From Streptococcus sp. HMSC034E03 (lineage in GTDB: Bacteria > Bacillota > Bacilli > Lactobacillales > Streptococcaceae): a stretch of DNA of 41,091 bases. The translations under genes and the position numbers were made by a program. Under the pieces are notes generated by a model. The model worked only from the letters and a program-made list of their open reading frames with translations. It did not search any database and was not told the origin of the DNA. This document shows positions 26,672-35,610 of the stretch, in pieces. Location of the stretch: positions 1 to 41,091 of the forward strand of contig NZ_KV804992.1 in NCBI RefSeq assembly GCF_001811505.1. Direction: 5' to 3'. The first letter of the stretch is position 1, and each line of letters begins with the position of its first letter.

Positions 26672-26743
26672 GAAAAAAACTTGACAGACTATAAAATTTT
26701 TAAATTTTTTAGACTAATAGGGAAAAATAGAAGGAGAAACTTT

Positions 26744-27266
26744 ATGAATACTACAATAGAGAACATTTACAAAGACCATCAAGTCAAACCTTACATCTCT
26801 CCAAATCGTGATGTCCAAGCTTGGCTACTAAATCCCAAGCCCGTTCCCAAATAACACATGGACTTATTAGCAGATGATTTACTAGCAGGAGATATCATTC
26901 TCCTATGGAGAATCCAGTTTGGCACTTTTACCACCGAAACCTGGTTTCCTAAATACTTCGAGTACACTTATGGCATTGATTAGAAACGATTGTTGAGAAA
27001 GGCTATGCTCTTGTCGAAACTGCTTTTGACTCACTTGACCATCTAAATAGCACCTTGAAAAAGAATATCCTGAAGAAGAAGGGAGTTACTGGACTTTCTA
27101 AAATGAAGGCTGCCGACCTGAATCAAGCCCTTCATGACCATTTTTCAAAAGAAGAATTAACTGGTCACTTCTCGATTCGCGGTTATAGACTAACTCCAAA
27201 AGGAGAGAACAGGTACTCAAAGACCATCAAGCAATCATTGACCGCCATCCAAAGAAGAATCTTTAA
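26744..27266 (+). pseudogene. SAP-domain protein, broken in three places
   Basis: A good start at 26744 (AAGGAG seven bases before) gives MNTTIENIYKDHQVKPYISP. Reading meets TAA at 26852-26854, continues in frame (MDLLADDLLAGDIILLWRIQ) to TAG at 26981-26983, then resumes shifted by two (TIVEKGYALVETAFDSLDH, with a SAP-like segment LSKMKAADLNQALHDHF), and shifts again near 27209 before QVLKDHQAIIDRHPKK and a stop at 27264-27266. The parent protein would be about 175 residues. SAP motifs usually bind DNA; the role is unknown. Three separate lesions indicate true decay. A long open piece inside (27055-27306) is part of this ruin and not a gene. Confidence 0.88.
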
Positions 27267-27291
27267 TCAACCAAGTCAGGTTGATTTTTTT
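27265..27291 (+). terminator. Terminator of the SAP pseudogene
   Basis: AATCAACC pairs with GGTTGATT over a six-base loop, then TTTTT. It begins at the last codon of the old gene. Confidence 0.85.
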
Positions 27292-27384
27292 GAAAACAGT
27301 TTCTAAAAAAATCTAATCAATTCACTTACGAGAAAAATTTTTTATGATAAACTGATGTCTAATCAAAAAGAAATGGAGACTATA

Positions 27385-27882
27385 ATGCCTAGAAATTTCA
27401 AAGAAGCTCTTTTATTTACAACACTAATGTGTTCCATGATGGTACTCGGTATGTCTATTTGGAATCTTTTTATTGTTGGTCAACTTTCACTACATCATTT
27501 AGCCCTTGGTTACATTCCTGGTTTTGTCACAGCCTTTTTATTGGATGTCATCCTTGTTGGACCAATCGTTAAGTCAATTGCCTTTCGTATCCTCAAGGAT
27601 CATCATAAACGCTGGCAGAAAATCATTACAATTTCTGGAGGAATGGCAGTTCTCATGGTCACTTTCATGTCCTTCTATGGACTTTTCTACAATGGCATTG
27701 CTATCACACCCAAGACCTATCTAAGTGCCTGGATCGTAAACTTTATTGCAGCTCTTCCTCTAAACTTCCTAATTGTCGGACCAATTGCCCGTTTTATACT
27801 AAGTTCTTTTCAGAAACCATTTGCTGGGGAAGAAGAAGTTGAAGATTTTCAAGATGATGATGAAATCCCAACTATTATCTAA
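27385..27882 (+). CDS. DUF2798 integral membrane protein
   Basis: 165 residues from the ATG at 27385 (GGAGA five to six bases before); an ATG at 27355 lacks a ribosome site. Four membrane segments in two similar halves: each half has a hydrophobic helix with a short loop, then a helix ending in VGPI (LDVILVGPIVKSI and LNFLIVGPIARFI), the DUF2798 repeat. The tail is acidic. Function unknown. A weak TATGAT at 27343 may be its -10. Confidence 0.85.
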   Translation: MPRNFKEALLFTTLMCSMMVLGMSIWNLFIVGQLSLHHLALGYIPGFVTAFLLDVILVGPIVKSIAFRILKDHHKRWQKIITISGGMAVLMVTFMSFYGLFYNGIAITPKTYLSAWIVNFIAALPLNFLIVGPIARFILSSFQKPFAGEEEVEDFQDDDEIPTII

Positions 27883-27906
27883 GCCAGTTCTGTAAACTAC
27901 TAATAT

Positions 27907-27935
27907 TTGAAATCCACTTTCAATTAGGGTACAAT
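27907..27935 (+). promoter_or_regulatory. slrA promoter
   Basis: TTGAAA (27907-27912), 17 bases, TACAAT (27930-27935). Confidence 0.75.
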
Positions 27936-27963
27936 GGTAGAAATGATTTTTGAAAGGATTCCC

Positions 27964-28767
27964 ATGAAAAAAATAGCAACACTTCTATTAATCTCAACTT
28001 TTGCCCTTGCTGGATGTAGCAGTATCCAACGTAGTCTGCGAGGCGATGACTATGTAGATTCTAGCTTGGCTGCCGAAGAAAGTTCCAAAGCAGCTGCCCA
28101 ATCTGCCAAGGATCTTAAAGACGCCTTGACAAATGAAAATGCCAATTTTCCACAACTATCTAAAGAAGTTGCTGAAGACGAGGCTGAAGTCATTCTCCAT
28201 ACAAGTCAAGGAGATATCCGTATCAAACTCTTTCCAAAGCTAGCCCCTCTTGCGGTTGAAAATTTCCTAACTCACGCTAAGGAAGGCTACTACAATGGCG
28301 TTACCTTCCACCGAGTGATTGATGGCTTTATGGTTCAGACTGGTGATCCAAAAGGGGATGGTACAGGTGGCGAATCCATCTGGCACGATAAGGACAAGAC
28401 TAAAGACCATGGAACTGGTTTCAAGAGCGAAATCTCTCCATATCTCTATAACATCCGTGGTTCTCTCTCCATGGCTAATACTGGCCAACCAAATTCCAAT
28501 GGTAGCCAGTTCTTCATCAACCAAAATACAACAGACATTTCTGCCAAACTTCCTACAAGTAGCTATCCAAAGAAAATTATCGAAGCCTACAAAGAAGGTG
28601 GGAACCCTAGTCTAGACGGAAAACATCCTGTCTTTGGTCAAGTTATCGACGGTATGGATGTTGTTGACAAGATTGCCAAAGCTGAAAAAGACGAAAAAGA
28701 CAAACCAACTACTGCTATCACTATCGATAGTATCGAAATAGTGAAAGACTACAATTTTAAATCTTAA
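27964..28767 (+). CDS. slrA: Peptidyl-prolyl isomerase lipoprotein (cyclophilin type)
   Basis: 267 residues from the ATG at 27964 (AAAGGA five bases before). Lipoprotein signal with lipobox LAGC, lipid-bearing Cys18. An Ala/Ser/Lys/Glu-rich linker of about 50 residues leads into a cyclophilin domain (about 75-260) with [17 protein letters not shown] and [14 protein letters not shown] motifs holding the catalytic Arg and Phe/Gln residues. It folds secreted proteins at the outer face of the membrane; in pneumococcus it is the streptococcal lipoprotein rotamase A and aids colonisation. Confidence 0.94.
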   Translation: MKKIATLLLISTFALAGCSSIQRSLRGDDYVDSSLAAEESSKAAAQSAKDLKDALTNENANFPQLSKEVAEDEAEVILHTSQGDIRIKLFPKLAPLAVENFLTHAKEGYYNGVTFHRVIDGFMVQTGDPKGDGTGGESIWHDKDKTKDHGTGFKSEISPYLYNIRGSLSMANTGQPNSNGSQFFINQNTTDISAKLPTSSYPKKIIEAYKEGGNPSLDGKHPVFGQVIDGMDVVDKIAKAEKDEKDKPTTAITIDSIEIVKDYNFKS

Positions 28768-28775
28768 AAACCAAA

Positions 28776-28805
28776 AAATACAGTATCCTCGTTAGGTACT
28801 GTATT
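28776..28805. terminator. Terminator between slrA and the ABC-F gene
   Basis: AAATACAGTA (28776-28785) pairs with TACTGTATTT (28796-28805); T-rich on both sides, between convergent genes. Confidence 0.82.
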
Positions 28806-28820
28806 TCTTTTACTCTCATT

Positions 28821-30362
28821 TTAAGTTAAGTTGTTAAAATCCCAGATTTGGTCCATCCATCCTTCGTAGAAGTCTGGTTCGTGGCAAACCATAAGGATAG
28901 AGCCCTTATACTCTTTTAGAGCTCGTTTGAGTTCATCCTTAGCATCCACATCCAAGTGATTGGTTGGCTCGTCAAGAACGAGGACATTATTCTCACGGTT
29001 CATCAAGAGACAGAAACGAACCTTGGCTTGTTCACCACCAGAGAGAACTTGAATTTGACTTTCGATATGCTTAGTCGTCAGACCACAGCGGGCAAGGGCA
29101 GCACGAACTTCGGCTTGATTGAGAGCCGGAAAGGCATTCCACACTGCTTCTAATGGTGTTTGGCGGTTACCGCCTTCCACTTCTTGTTCAAAGTATCCTA
29201 GTTCTAGATAATCACCGCGTTCAACTTCCCCAGCAATTGGCGGGATAATACCCAAAAGAGACTTCAAGAGGGTTGTTTTACCGATACCATTGGCACCGAT
29301 AATGGCAACCTTCTGATTGCGTTCAAAGGTAAGATTTAATGGTTTTGTAAGTGGGCGGTCGTAACCAATCTGCAAGTCCTTGGCTTGGAAGATAAAGCGT
29401 CCAGGTGTACGAGCTGGTTTAAAATCAAAGGACGGCTTTGGTTTCTCACTTTGAAGCTCGATAATGTCCATCTTATCCAATTTCTTCTGGCGGGACATGG
29501 CCATGTTTCGTGTTGCAACACGCGCCTTGTTTCGCGCCACAAAATCCTTGAGGTCAGCAATTTCTTTCTGTTGACGCTCATAGGCTGCCTCTAGTTGCGA
29601 TTTCTTCATGGCATAGACTTCTTGGAACTGGTAGTAATCCCCAGAGTAGCGAGTCAACTGTTGATTTTCTACATGATAGACGATATTGATCACATCGTTG
29701 AGGAAAGGAATATCGTGAGAGATAAGAACAAATGCATTTTCATAGTTTTGAAGATAACGCTTGAGCCAGTCAATATGCTCGGCATCCAAATAGTTGGTAG
29801 GCTCATCCAAAAGCAAGATATCTGGCTTTTCAAGAAGAAGTTTGGCTAAAAGTACCTTGGTTCTTTGTCCACCAGATAAGGCTGTTACGTCCGTATCCAT
29901 ACCATAATCCATGACACCAAGGGCACGCGCAACTTCGTCAATCTTAGCATCCAAGGTATAGAAGTCACGACTTTCCAAACGATCCTGAAGTTCGCCGACT
30001 TCTTCCATTAGGGCATCAATATCAGCGCCCTCTTCTGCCATTTCCATGTAGAGTTCATTGATACGTGCTTCTGCCTTAAATAACTCATCAAAAGCAGTAC
30101 GAAGGACATCACGCACAGTTTGTCCTTCTTTGAGCACAGCGTGCTGGTCCAGATAACCAGCTGTCACATATTTAGACCATTCCACCTTACCTTCATCAGG
30201 TAACATTTTACCAGTTACGATGCTCATGAAGGTTGATTTTCCTTCACCATTGGCACCAACTAAGCCGATATGTTCACCTTTAAGGAGGCGGAAAGATACA
30301 TCTTCAAAAATCGCACGGTCACCAAAACCGTGACTCAAATTTTTAACTTCTAAGATACTCAT
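28821..30362 (-). CDS. ABC-F family ATPase
   Basis: 513 residues with two nucleotide-binding domains and no membrane part. First Walker A GANGEGKST at 36-44 with signature ALSGGQ near 162; second Walker A GANGIGKTT near 353-361 with signature VLSGGEQ near 440. Between them a Lys/Gln/Glu-rich linker (about 245-310) forms the P-site tRNA interaction motif typical of ABC-F proteins. It resembles the YkpA/YbiT housekeeping branch and not the antibiotic-resistance branch, so translation control is likely. It starts one base after the VanZ-like gene. Confidence 0.9.
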   Translation of the reverse strand: MSILEVKNLSHGFGDRAIFEDVSFRLLKGEHIGLVGANGEGKSTFMSIVTGKMLPDEGKVEWSKYVTAGYLDQHAVLKEGQTVRDVLRTAFDELFKAEARINELYMEMAEEGADIDALMEEVGELQDRLESRDFYTLDAKIDEVARALGVMDYGMDTDVTALSGGQRTKVLLAKLLLEKPDILLLDEPTNYLDAEHIDWLKRYLQNYENAFVLISHDIPFLNDVINIVYHVENQQLTRYSGDYYQFQEVYAMKKSQLEAAYERQQKEIADLKDFVARNKARVATRNMAMSRQKKLDKMDIIELQSEKPKPSFDFKPARTPGRFIFQAKDLQIGYDRPLTKPLNLTFERNQKVAIIGANGIGKTTLLKSLLGIIPPIAGEVERGDYLELGYFEQEVEGGNRQTPLEAVWNAFPALNQAEVRAALARCGLTTKHIESQIQVLSGGEQAKVRFCLLMNRENNVLVLDEPTNHLDVDAKDELKRALKEYKGSILMVCHEPDFYEGWMDQIWDFNNLT

Positions 30363-30363
30363 T

Positions 30364-30837
30364 TTAATTCCTTATCTTGTTTTTATGTAGTAGTTTATAG
30401 AGGAGCCAAGCTAGGTAGCCACCCAAGGTATTGGTCCACAAATCATCAATCTCAAAGACCCGATTAAAGTCCAAGAAAAAGTCTAAAACTAGTTGCGTGC
30501 ATTCAATTCCCAAGCTCAATAAAAAGCTAAACAAAATCACTTTCTTAGTATTTCTTAGACTAGGAATGAGAAAGAGAAGTTGGAAAATCAGCGGGAAGAG
30601 CAAGAGGATATTTAGAGCGTTTTGCAAAAATATCCAGAATAGCTGCAGAAGGCTGGTTACTTCACCTAGTTTCCAAAGGGAGTTAAAAGGCGTCAAAAGA
30701 AAAACCAGGCGTCCAAAAGTTTGAATACCTGGAGTTTCCACTCCTGTAGGAAGTTGAGGCTGGGGAGTAAAACAAAAACAGAAGATACAAAGACTGTATA
30801 AAAGCACTCCCAAGCTTAGTAATGTTTTTCGACTCAT
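30364..30837 (-). CDS. VanZ-like membrane protein
   Basis: 157 residues with about four hydrophobic segments and the VanZ pattern: TPFNSLWKLG in the middle, LLFPLIFQL, SLGIECTQLVLDF and DIDDLWTNTLGGYLAW. VanZ relatives affect sensitivity to teicoplanin and other envelope-targeting drugs; the molecular role is unknown. Tightly packed between rlmN and the ABC-F gene. Confidence 0.88.
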   Translation of the reverse strand: MSRKTLLSLGVLLYSLCIFCFCFTPQPQLPTGVETPGIQTFGRLVFLLTPFNSLWKLGEVTSLLQLFWIFLQNALNILLLFPLIFQLLFLIPSLRNTKKVILFSFLLSLGIECTQLVLDFFLDFNRVFEIDDLWTNTLGGYLAWLLYKLLHKNKIRN

Positions 30838-30838
30838 C

Positions 30839-31924
30839 TTATGGATTTACTTCAGCTACTGCTTTTTGACGATCACGCTTCATGGTATTTGAACGCAACT
30901 GTCCACAAGCCGCATCGATATCTGTACCATGTTCCTGGCGAACGACACAGTTGACACCTTTTTTCTTGAGTGTATCATAGAAGGCCATGACACGCTCTTT
31001 AGGACTTCGGCTATACTGATCATGCTCACTAACTGGATTATAAGGAATCAAGTTGACATAAGACAATTTCTTAATGTTCTTAAGCAATTCTGCCAACTCA
31101 AGTGCTTGTTCTACTCCGTCGTTAACTTCATTAAGCATGATATACTCAAAAGTCACACGGCGGTTGGTTGTCTCTATGTAATACTCGATAGCTGCAAAGA
31201 GTTTTTCAATCGGAAAGGCACGGTTAATCTTCATAATGCTTGAACGAAGTTCATTGTTTGGCGCATGAAGTGAGACAGCAAGGTTGACCTGTACGCCTTC
31301 ATTAGCAAAATCACGAATCTTGTGAGCCAAACCTGAAGTTGATACTGTGATATGGCGAGCACCGATAGCCATTCCCTTGTCATCATTGATGGTACGGATG
31401 AAGTTCAAGACATTATTGTAGTTATCAAATGGTTCTCCGATACCCATGACAACGATATGACTAACACGTTCGTCCTGTCCACGCTCGTCAAAATATTTTT
31501 GAACCAGCATAATCTGAGCGACGATTTCCCCGTTATTAAGGTCACGTTGCTTCTTGATCAAGCCTGATGCACAGAAGGTACAACCGATATTACATCCTAC
31601 CTGAGTGGTTACACAGACTGACAAACCATAATGTTGACGCATAAGTACAGTCTCAATCAACATACCGTCTGGCAACTCAAAGAGGTACTTAACTGTCCCA
31701 TCTGCTGACTCTTGAACGATGCGTTGTTTCAAGGGATTGACCACAAACTGGTCGTTGAGTTTGGCAATCAAATCCTTTGACAAGTTAGTCATTTCCTCAA
31801 AAGACTGAACACGTTTACGGTAGAGCCACTCCCAGATTTGATCTGCACGGAATTTCTTTTCTCCCTGTTCAAGTGCCCATTCTTGCATCCCTTGGCGGGT
31901 TAAACTATAAATCGACGGTTTCAT
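30839..31924 (-). CDS. rlmN: 23S rRNA/tRNA (adenine-C2)-methyltransferase RlmN
   Basis: 361 residues. Radical-SAM cluster CxxxCxxC at Cys111, Cys115 and Cys118; the methyl-carrying Cys340 lies in DAACGQL near the C-terminus. [12 protein letters not shown] and SVSLHAPNN segments are as in the family. It methylates A2503 of 23S rRNA and A37 of some tRNAs. It is cotranscribed with yutD upstream (20 bases) and the VanZ-like gene downstream (one base). Confidence 0.95.
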   Translation of the reverse strand: MKPSIYSLTRQGMQEWALEQGEKKFRADQIWEWLYRKRVQSFEEMTNLSKDLIAKLNDQFVVNPLKQRIVQESADGTVKYLFELPDGMLIETVLMRQHYGLSVCVTTQVGCNIGCTFCASGLIKKQRDLNNGEIVAQIMLVQKYFDERGQDERVSHIVVMGIGEPFDNYNNVLNFIRTINDDKGMAIGARHITVSTSGLAHKIRDFANEGVQVNLAVSLHAPNNELRSSIMKINRAFPIEKLFAAIEYYIETTNRRVTFEYIMLNEVNDGVEQALELAELLKNIKKLSYVNLIPYNPVSEHDQYSRSPKERVMAFYDTLKKKGVNCVVRQEHGTDIDAACGQLRSNTMKRDRQKAVAEVNP

Positions 31925-31944
31925 CTTTTCTCCTTATTTTCTAC

Positions 31945-32475
31945 TCACTTCTGACGAATGACGAAATGACGCTGCCCCTTGTCTTCTTTCTGGGATTTTT
32001 GTTCTTTTGAACGTCGTCTATTTCTTTTATCTGTATGATTTCTTTTCTTGTTTTGAGAAGGTTTCTTTCCTTTTCGAGAATCTTTTTCTTCCTCTTTTTT
32101 GCGCATTTTTTGGTCAAAGGACGCCCGCTTAGGCACTTGGTTTTCTAAGACAAAATAGGCACAACCATAGCTACAGTACTCTAGTAGATAATCCTGCAAG
32201 CGACTGATTTTTTCTAAAGACTCTTCAGCGCGTTCATTCTTATAAAAGCCTCGCAAGCGCAACTGTTCATTACTCCAGTCTCCTACGATATAGTCGAACT
32301 TAGTCAAAACTTCTGAAAAACGTTGAGTAAAAGCCGTTACATCAAAAGCATCCTTGCTATTTTCAACCAAGGTAAAAGCAAAACCTTCAGCCTCGACCCT
32401 AGATCCAGTCACACGAAACTCTGGACCAGGGAATTTATTGTAATTGTATAATTCAGGTGCAATCTCTTTACGCAT
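31945..32475 (-). CDS. yutD: YutD-family protein with basic tail
   Basis: 176 residues. The first 120 match the YutD family (FDVTAFTQRFSEVLTKFDYIVGDW, then LRGFY and YLLEYCSYGCAYFVLEN). The last 50 residues are almost all Lys, Arg, Glu and Ser, an unstructured tail that could bind RNA. Function unknown; position before rlmN suggests a link with RNA. Confidence 0.85.
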   Translation of the reverse strand: MRKEIAPELYNYNKFPGPEFRVTGSRVEAEGFAFTLVENSKDAFDVTAFTQRFSEVLTKFDYIVGDWSNEQLRLRGFYKNERAEESLEKISRLQDYLLEYCSYGCAYFVLENQVPKRASFDQKMRKKEEEKDSRKGKKPSQNKKRNHTDKRNRRRSKEQKSQKEDKGQRHFVIRQK

Positions 32476-32613
32476 AATTTTCCTTTTTCAACGATTTCTT
32501 AACACTCTATTTTACCATATTTTCGGGATATTTTCACTTTTAGTCTTAAAATAAAAAAAGTCTGACGATTTAAGAATCTAATCTAAAAAATTCGTTTGTC
32601 CTGAAAAAAGAAA

Positions 32614-32634
32614 AAACTGGGAAAATCCCAGTTT
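32614..32634 (-). terminator. gla terminator
   Basis: AAACTGGGA/TCCCAGTTT with a three-base loop, followed on the minus strand by a long T-rich run. It ends eight bases behind the gla stop. Confidence 0.88.
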
Positions 32635-32641
32635 ATAAATA

Positions 32642-33511
32642 TTATAGGTAAAGGAATTTGAAGATTGCTACCGCTGCAATCGCTGCAAGAATCGGTGCAA
32701 CTACTGGTACCCATGCATACCACCATTTTGAATCACCCTTGTGTTGACCAAGGATTGATTTTGGAAGGAAGGCGTGAAGAAGACGTGGTCCAAAGTCACG
32801 AGCTGGATTCAAACCAGGTCCTGAAGGTCCTCCAAGTGAAGTAACCAAAGCCATTACCAAGAAACCAAGTGCCATATGACCTACTGCAACACCTGCTGTT
32901 GTGTGTGGTGCTGTTTGAGCTTTAATTGCCAAGTCAGAGAAGTCAACATTTTGACCAGCTTGAGTTGCCATTTGTTTCATGTATTGGAGGACTTCAGCTC
33001 CAAAGAAGTTCTTTGTCAAACCAAGTGCTGCAAAGAAGAGAACGAATGAACCAACGAACTCGTTGATAAAACCGTTAACTGTTGCTGCGAAGCGTGATTC
33101 TTTTGTACCGTGGTCCAAACTTGAAATAGTTGAGAAAGATCCCAAGATATTGTTTGCTTTTTCAGTTTGCAAGTAGTATGGACGGTGAGTTGCAACAACC
33201 AAGGCTTGTCCGAAGATTGCTCCCAAGACTTGTGCAACGATGTATGGTGCTACTTGTGCCCAAGGGAAAAGTCCGCTAACTGCTAGACCAAGAGTGAAGG
33301 CTGGGTTGATGTGGTTACCAGAAACATTACCAAACATCAAGGCAGGGATCATAACCCCCATACCGTAACCAACAGCGATAACGAGCCAGCCACTTTGGTG
33401 ACCTTTCGTACCTTTAAGTTCAACGTTGGCAACTGCACCATTTCCCAAGATGATCAAGATGGCTGTTCCCAAAAATTCAGTGGCATATTTGACTGCCCAT
33501 GCGAAATCCAT
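32642..33511 (-). CDS. gla: Glycerol facilitator / aquaglyceroporin
   Basis: 289 residues, MIP family with six membrane segments and two half-helices. NPA motifs: NPA at 69-71 and NPAR at 235-238; Arg238 and the following Asp239 mark the glycerol-conducting subgroup. A long loop of about 60 residues between helices 3 and 5 and the sequence overall match the lactococcal/streptococcal Gla type, which passes both water and glycerol. It is a single gene with its own promoter and a possible catabolite-control site. Confidence 0.93.
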   Translation of the reverse strand: MDFAWAVKYATEFLGTAILIILGNGAVANVELKGTKGHQSGWLVIAVGYGMGVMIPALMFGNVSGNHINPAFTLGLAVSGLFPWAQVAPYIVAQVLGAIFGQALVVATHRPYYLQTEKANNILGSFSTISSLDHGTKESRFAATVNGFINEFVGSFVLFFAALGLTKNFFGAEVLQYMKQMATQAGQNVDFSDLAIKAQTAPHTTAGVAVGHMALGFLVMALVTSLGGPSGPGLNPARDFGPRLLHAFLPKSILGQHKGDSKWWYAWVPVVAPILAAIAAVAIFKFLYL

Positions 33512-33547
33512 TGATAGATTCTCCTTAATATTTTTTAGACAATCCCT

Positions 33548-33576
33548 ATTCTATCAATTTTTAAGCCTTTTAGCAA
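33548..33576 (-). promoter_or_regulatory. gla promoter
   Basis: TTGCTA (33571-33576), 17 bases, TAGAAT (33548-33553) with extended TG on the minus strand. Confidence 0.65.
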
Positions 33577-33600
33577 CAGATTTTCTAAAAGAATACTGCG

Positions 33601-33614
33601 GGAAAACGCTTTTA
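33601..33614. promoter_or_regulatory. Possible cre (CcpA) site upstream of gla
   Basis: GGAAAACGCTTTTA matches the cre form TGAAARCGYTTTCA at 12 of 14 positions, centred about 30 bases upstream of the gla -35. A glycerol channel is a sensible CcpA target. Confidence 0.45.
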
Positions 33615-33625
33615 TTTTAGTTCTT

Positions 33626-33659
33626 AAAAAAAGACCTAACAAAGCTAGTTTGTTAAGTC
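33626..33659 (-). terminator. Terminator of the esterase/ATP-grasp operon
   Basis: Stem 33633-33643 with 33649-33659 (11 pairs, one G-U on the minus strand), five-base loop, then seven T. It lies ten bases behind the ATP-grasp stop. Confidence 0.88.
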
Positions 33660-33669
33660 AAAATTTTGA

Positions 33670-34836
33670 TTATTCTTGACGCTGACCAAAGTCCTTAATC
33701 ATCTGATCCATTTCTTCACGACTTGGTGTCGTTAGCATATAGAGAAAGTCTCCTTGCAATTCAGCAAAGGCTGCAGGCATGATTTTCTTGACCTTAAATT
33801 GCTGACCGTATTTGGCGAGCAAGTCTTCTTCTGAATAAACATAGTTGGCATTGGCGCGACGAGATGTTGCCAAGCAGTACAGGGGCTCGAATTGTGAAGC
33901 AGGGAATGGCTCACCCGCAACAATCGCTGCATAGCCTTTGTACAAATCAAAAGAATGGGCATAGTTATAGACATCAATGGTGAAGCCACCTGCTGGACGG
34001 TTATTGTACTCAATAGCAATATAATCATCACCATCACGGAAGAACTCGATATGGAAGAAACGTTCCTTCATGCCAAATTCCTTGACAATTGCCTCACCAT
34101 ACTTGCGCAATTTTGGATCCATCTCTTTGAGAACGTAATAAGAATTGTCCATCTTGTAAATCATAAGATCGAGAGGTGTGTGAGCATAGTCAAAGGTCGT
34201 AGAAAAGACGATATTCCCGTCTCTATCTACCAAACCATCGAAAGTACAGATTTCACTAGAAGTAACAAATTTTTCAAAGAAATAAACGGTTGAATGGTCC
34301 CACTCTGCCTTGAAATGATGGATATCTTCTTCTGTTTCAAGCTTGAAGGTTGCTGCCGCTCCCACTCCATTGTCAGGTTTGGCAATCATAGGCAGGCCAA
34401 TTTCTTTCACAGCTTTGTCAACATCTACATCTGTTTCAATGACAGCACCTGGAACCACTGGAACTCCAGCTTTTTTGAAGAGTTTCTTCATTTCAGACTT
34501 GAACTTGGTCTTTTTGAGGTCGTCTGGTTTTGCACCAAAGACATGAAACTGTTCACGAAGAGCAGCATCCAGCTCTAGCCAGTATTCATTGTGAGATTCG
34601 ATGCGTTCAATTGGACCATGCTTATAAAAGAGAAAGGCAACTGCGCGTTTAACTTCATCAATATTTTCAAGATTATCAACACGGAAATACTCAGTCAAGC
34701 TATTGCGCAGTGGCTCATCTAGTTGTTCATAGGGTTCTTGCCCAATCCCTAGAACGGTGATTCCTTTATTGGCTAGCTCAACACTAAACTGTTGGAAATT
34801 TTGTGGGTAATAGGGTGAAATTACAAGATAATTCAT
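33670..34836 (-). CDS. ATP-grasp carboxylate-amine ligase
   Basis: 388 residues from the ATG at 34836 (AAGGAG six bases before); a TTG just upstream is less likely. An N-terminal Rossmann-like domain (1-100), then an ATP-grasp fold with GVPVVPGAVIET at 124-135, Lys153 in AKPDNGVGAAAT, FFEKFV as adenine-contact region, and EYNNRPAGG near 280 carrying the Mg-binding Glu and Asn. It probably joins a carboxylate to an amine through an acyl phosphate; the substrates are unknown. It is last in an operon with two esterases (gaps of 12 and 21 bases). Confidence 0.85.
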   Translation of the reverse strand: MNYLVISPYYPQNFQQFSVELANKGITVLGIGQEPYEQLDEPLRNSLTEYFRVDNLENIDEVKRAVAFLFYKHGPIERIESHNEYWLELDAALREQFHVFGAKPDDLKKTKFKSEMKKLFKKAGVPVVPGAVIETDVDVDKAVKEIGLPMIAKPDNGVGAAATFKLETEEDIHHFKAEWDHSTVYFFEKFVTSSEICTFDGLVDRDGNIVFSTTFDYAHTPLDLMIYKMDNSYYVLKEMDPKLRKYGEAIVKEFGMKERFFHIEFFRDGDDYIAIEYNNRPAGGFTIDVYNYAHSFDLYKGYAAIVAGEPFPASQFEPLYCLATSRRANANYVYSEEDLLAKYGQQFKVKKIMPAAFAELQGDFLYMLTTPSREEMDQMIKDFGQRQE

Positions 34837-34848
34837 AAGCAACTCCTT

Positions 34849-35589
34849 TTATAGACTCATATGACCGAGGAAATAAGGCATTTGTTTGCGCCACCATTCC
34901 CAGTCATGGGCAACATCGTGCCCCCATTCTGCAAACCAGGCAGGAATTTGTTTTTGGTCAAAGGCTTCTTTTAACTTGTAGTAAGAAGGCAGGCCATCCT
35001 GTTCCCAAGCACCTAGTCCAGTACAAATCACAATCTCAGCCTGACGGTAACGGTCAATAAACCAACCATCATTTTGATTCCAGATATAGTCTACTGGTGA
35101 ATTTTGATAGATAGCATCATCATTGTAGTAGTCACCTACAAAGAAACGCGCATCGTATACACCACTGAGGGCGATTACCTTGGTAAAGACGTCTGGATGC
35201 TGCAGAAAGAAATTCAAAGCGTGATAGGCTCCCATAGAGCATCCTGTTGTCATCATACCGTCAAACCAGCCTGTCTTGTGCTTGATAAAAGGAATGGCTT
35301 CTTCAATAACGTATCTCTCATAAGCACGGTGCATTTCAGCTTGGTCATGACCATTTTTCCATGTTGCTAGCCAACTCTCACTATCGACACTTGAAAGGGT
35401 AAAGAATTGCACTCGACCTTCCTCGATAAAGGATGCACATGCATCAATCATGCCAAAATCATTGTATTCATTGTGGCTACCACCTGAGGAAGCAAAGACA
35501 ACCACTGGGATACCTGCGTGTCCGTAACGATTAACATACATTTCACGGTTTAGATGACCACTCCAGTGGCTAAGATGTTCAATATTCAT
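34849..35589 (-). CDS. Esterase family protein (alpha/beta fold)
   Basis: 246 residues, no signal peptide. Nucleophile elbow GCSMGAYH with Ser118 and a late AHDWEWW with His228, the pattern of esterase-D-like enzymes; Trp-rich surface loops. RBS AAGGAG precedes the ATG. Similar in fold to the gene before it, so the two may be an old duplication acting on related acyl compounds made or used with the ATP-grasp ligase. Confidence 0.85.
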   Translation of the reverse strand: MNIEHLSHWSGHLNREMYVNRYGHAGIPVVVFASSGGSHNEYNDFGMIDACASFIEEGRVQFFTLSSVDSESWLATWKNGHDQAEMHRAYERYVIEEAIPFIKHKTGWFDGMMTTGCSMGAYHALNFFLQHPDVFTKVIALSGVYDARFFVGDYYNDDAIYQNSPVDYIWNQNDGWFIDRYRQAEIVICTGLGAWEQDGLPSYYKLKEAFDQKQIPAWFAEWGHDVAHDWEWWRKQMPYFLGHMSL

Positions 35590-35610
35590 ATCCTGTCTCC
35601 TTTATACTAT

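Noticed and set aside
26681..26710. A plus-strand promoter from the second TTGACA near rpsP
   Set aside because: No -10 hexamer lies 16-18 bases downstream.
27055..27306. An 83-residue plus-strand gene
   Set aside because: It is one fragment of the broken SAP-domain gene, without a start signal, and its C-terminus is out of the ancestral frame.
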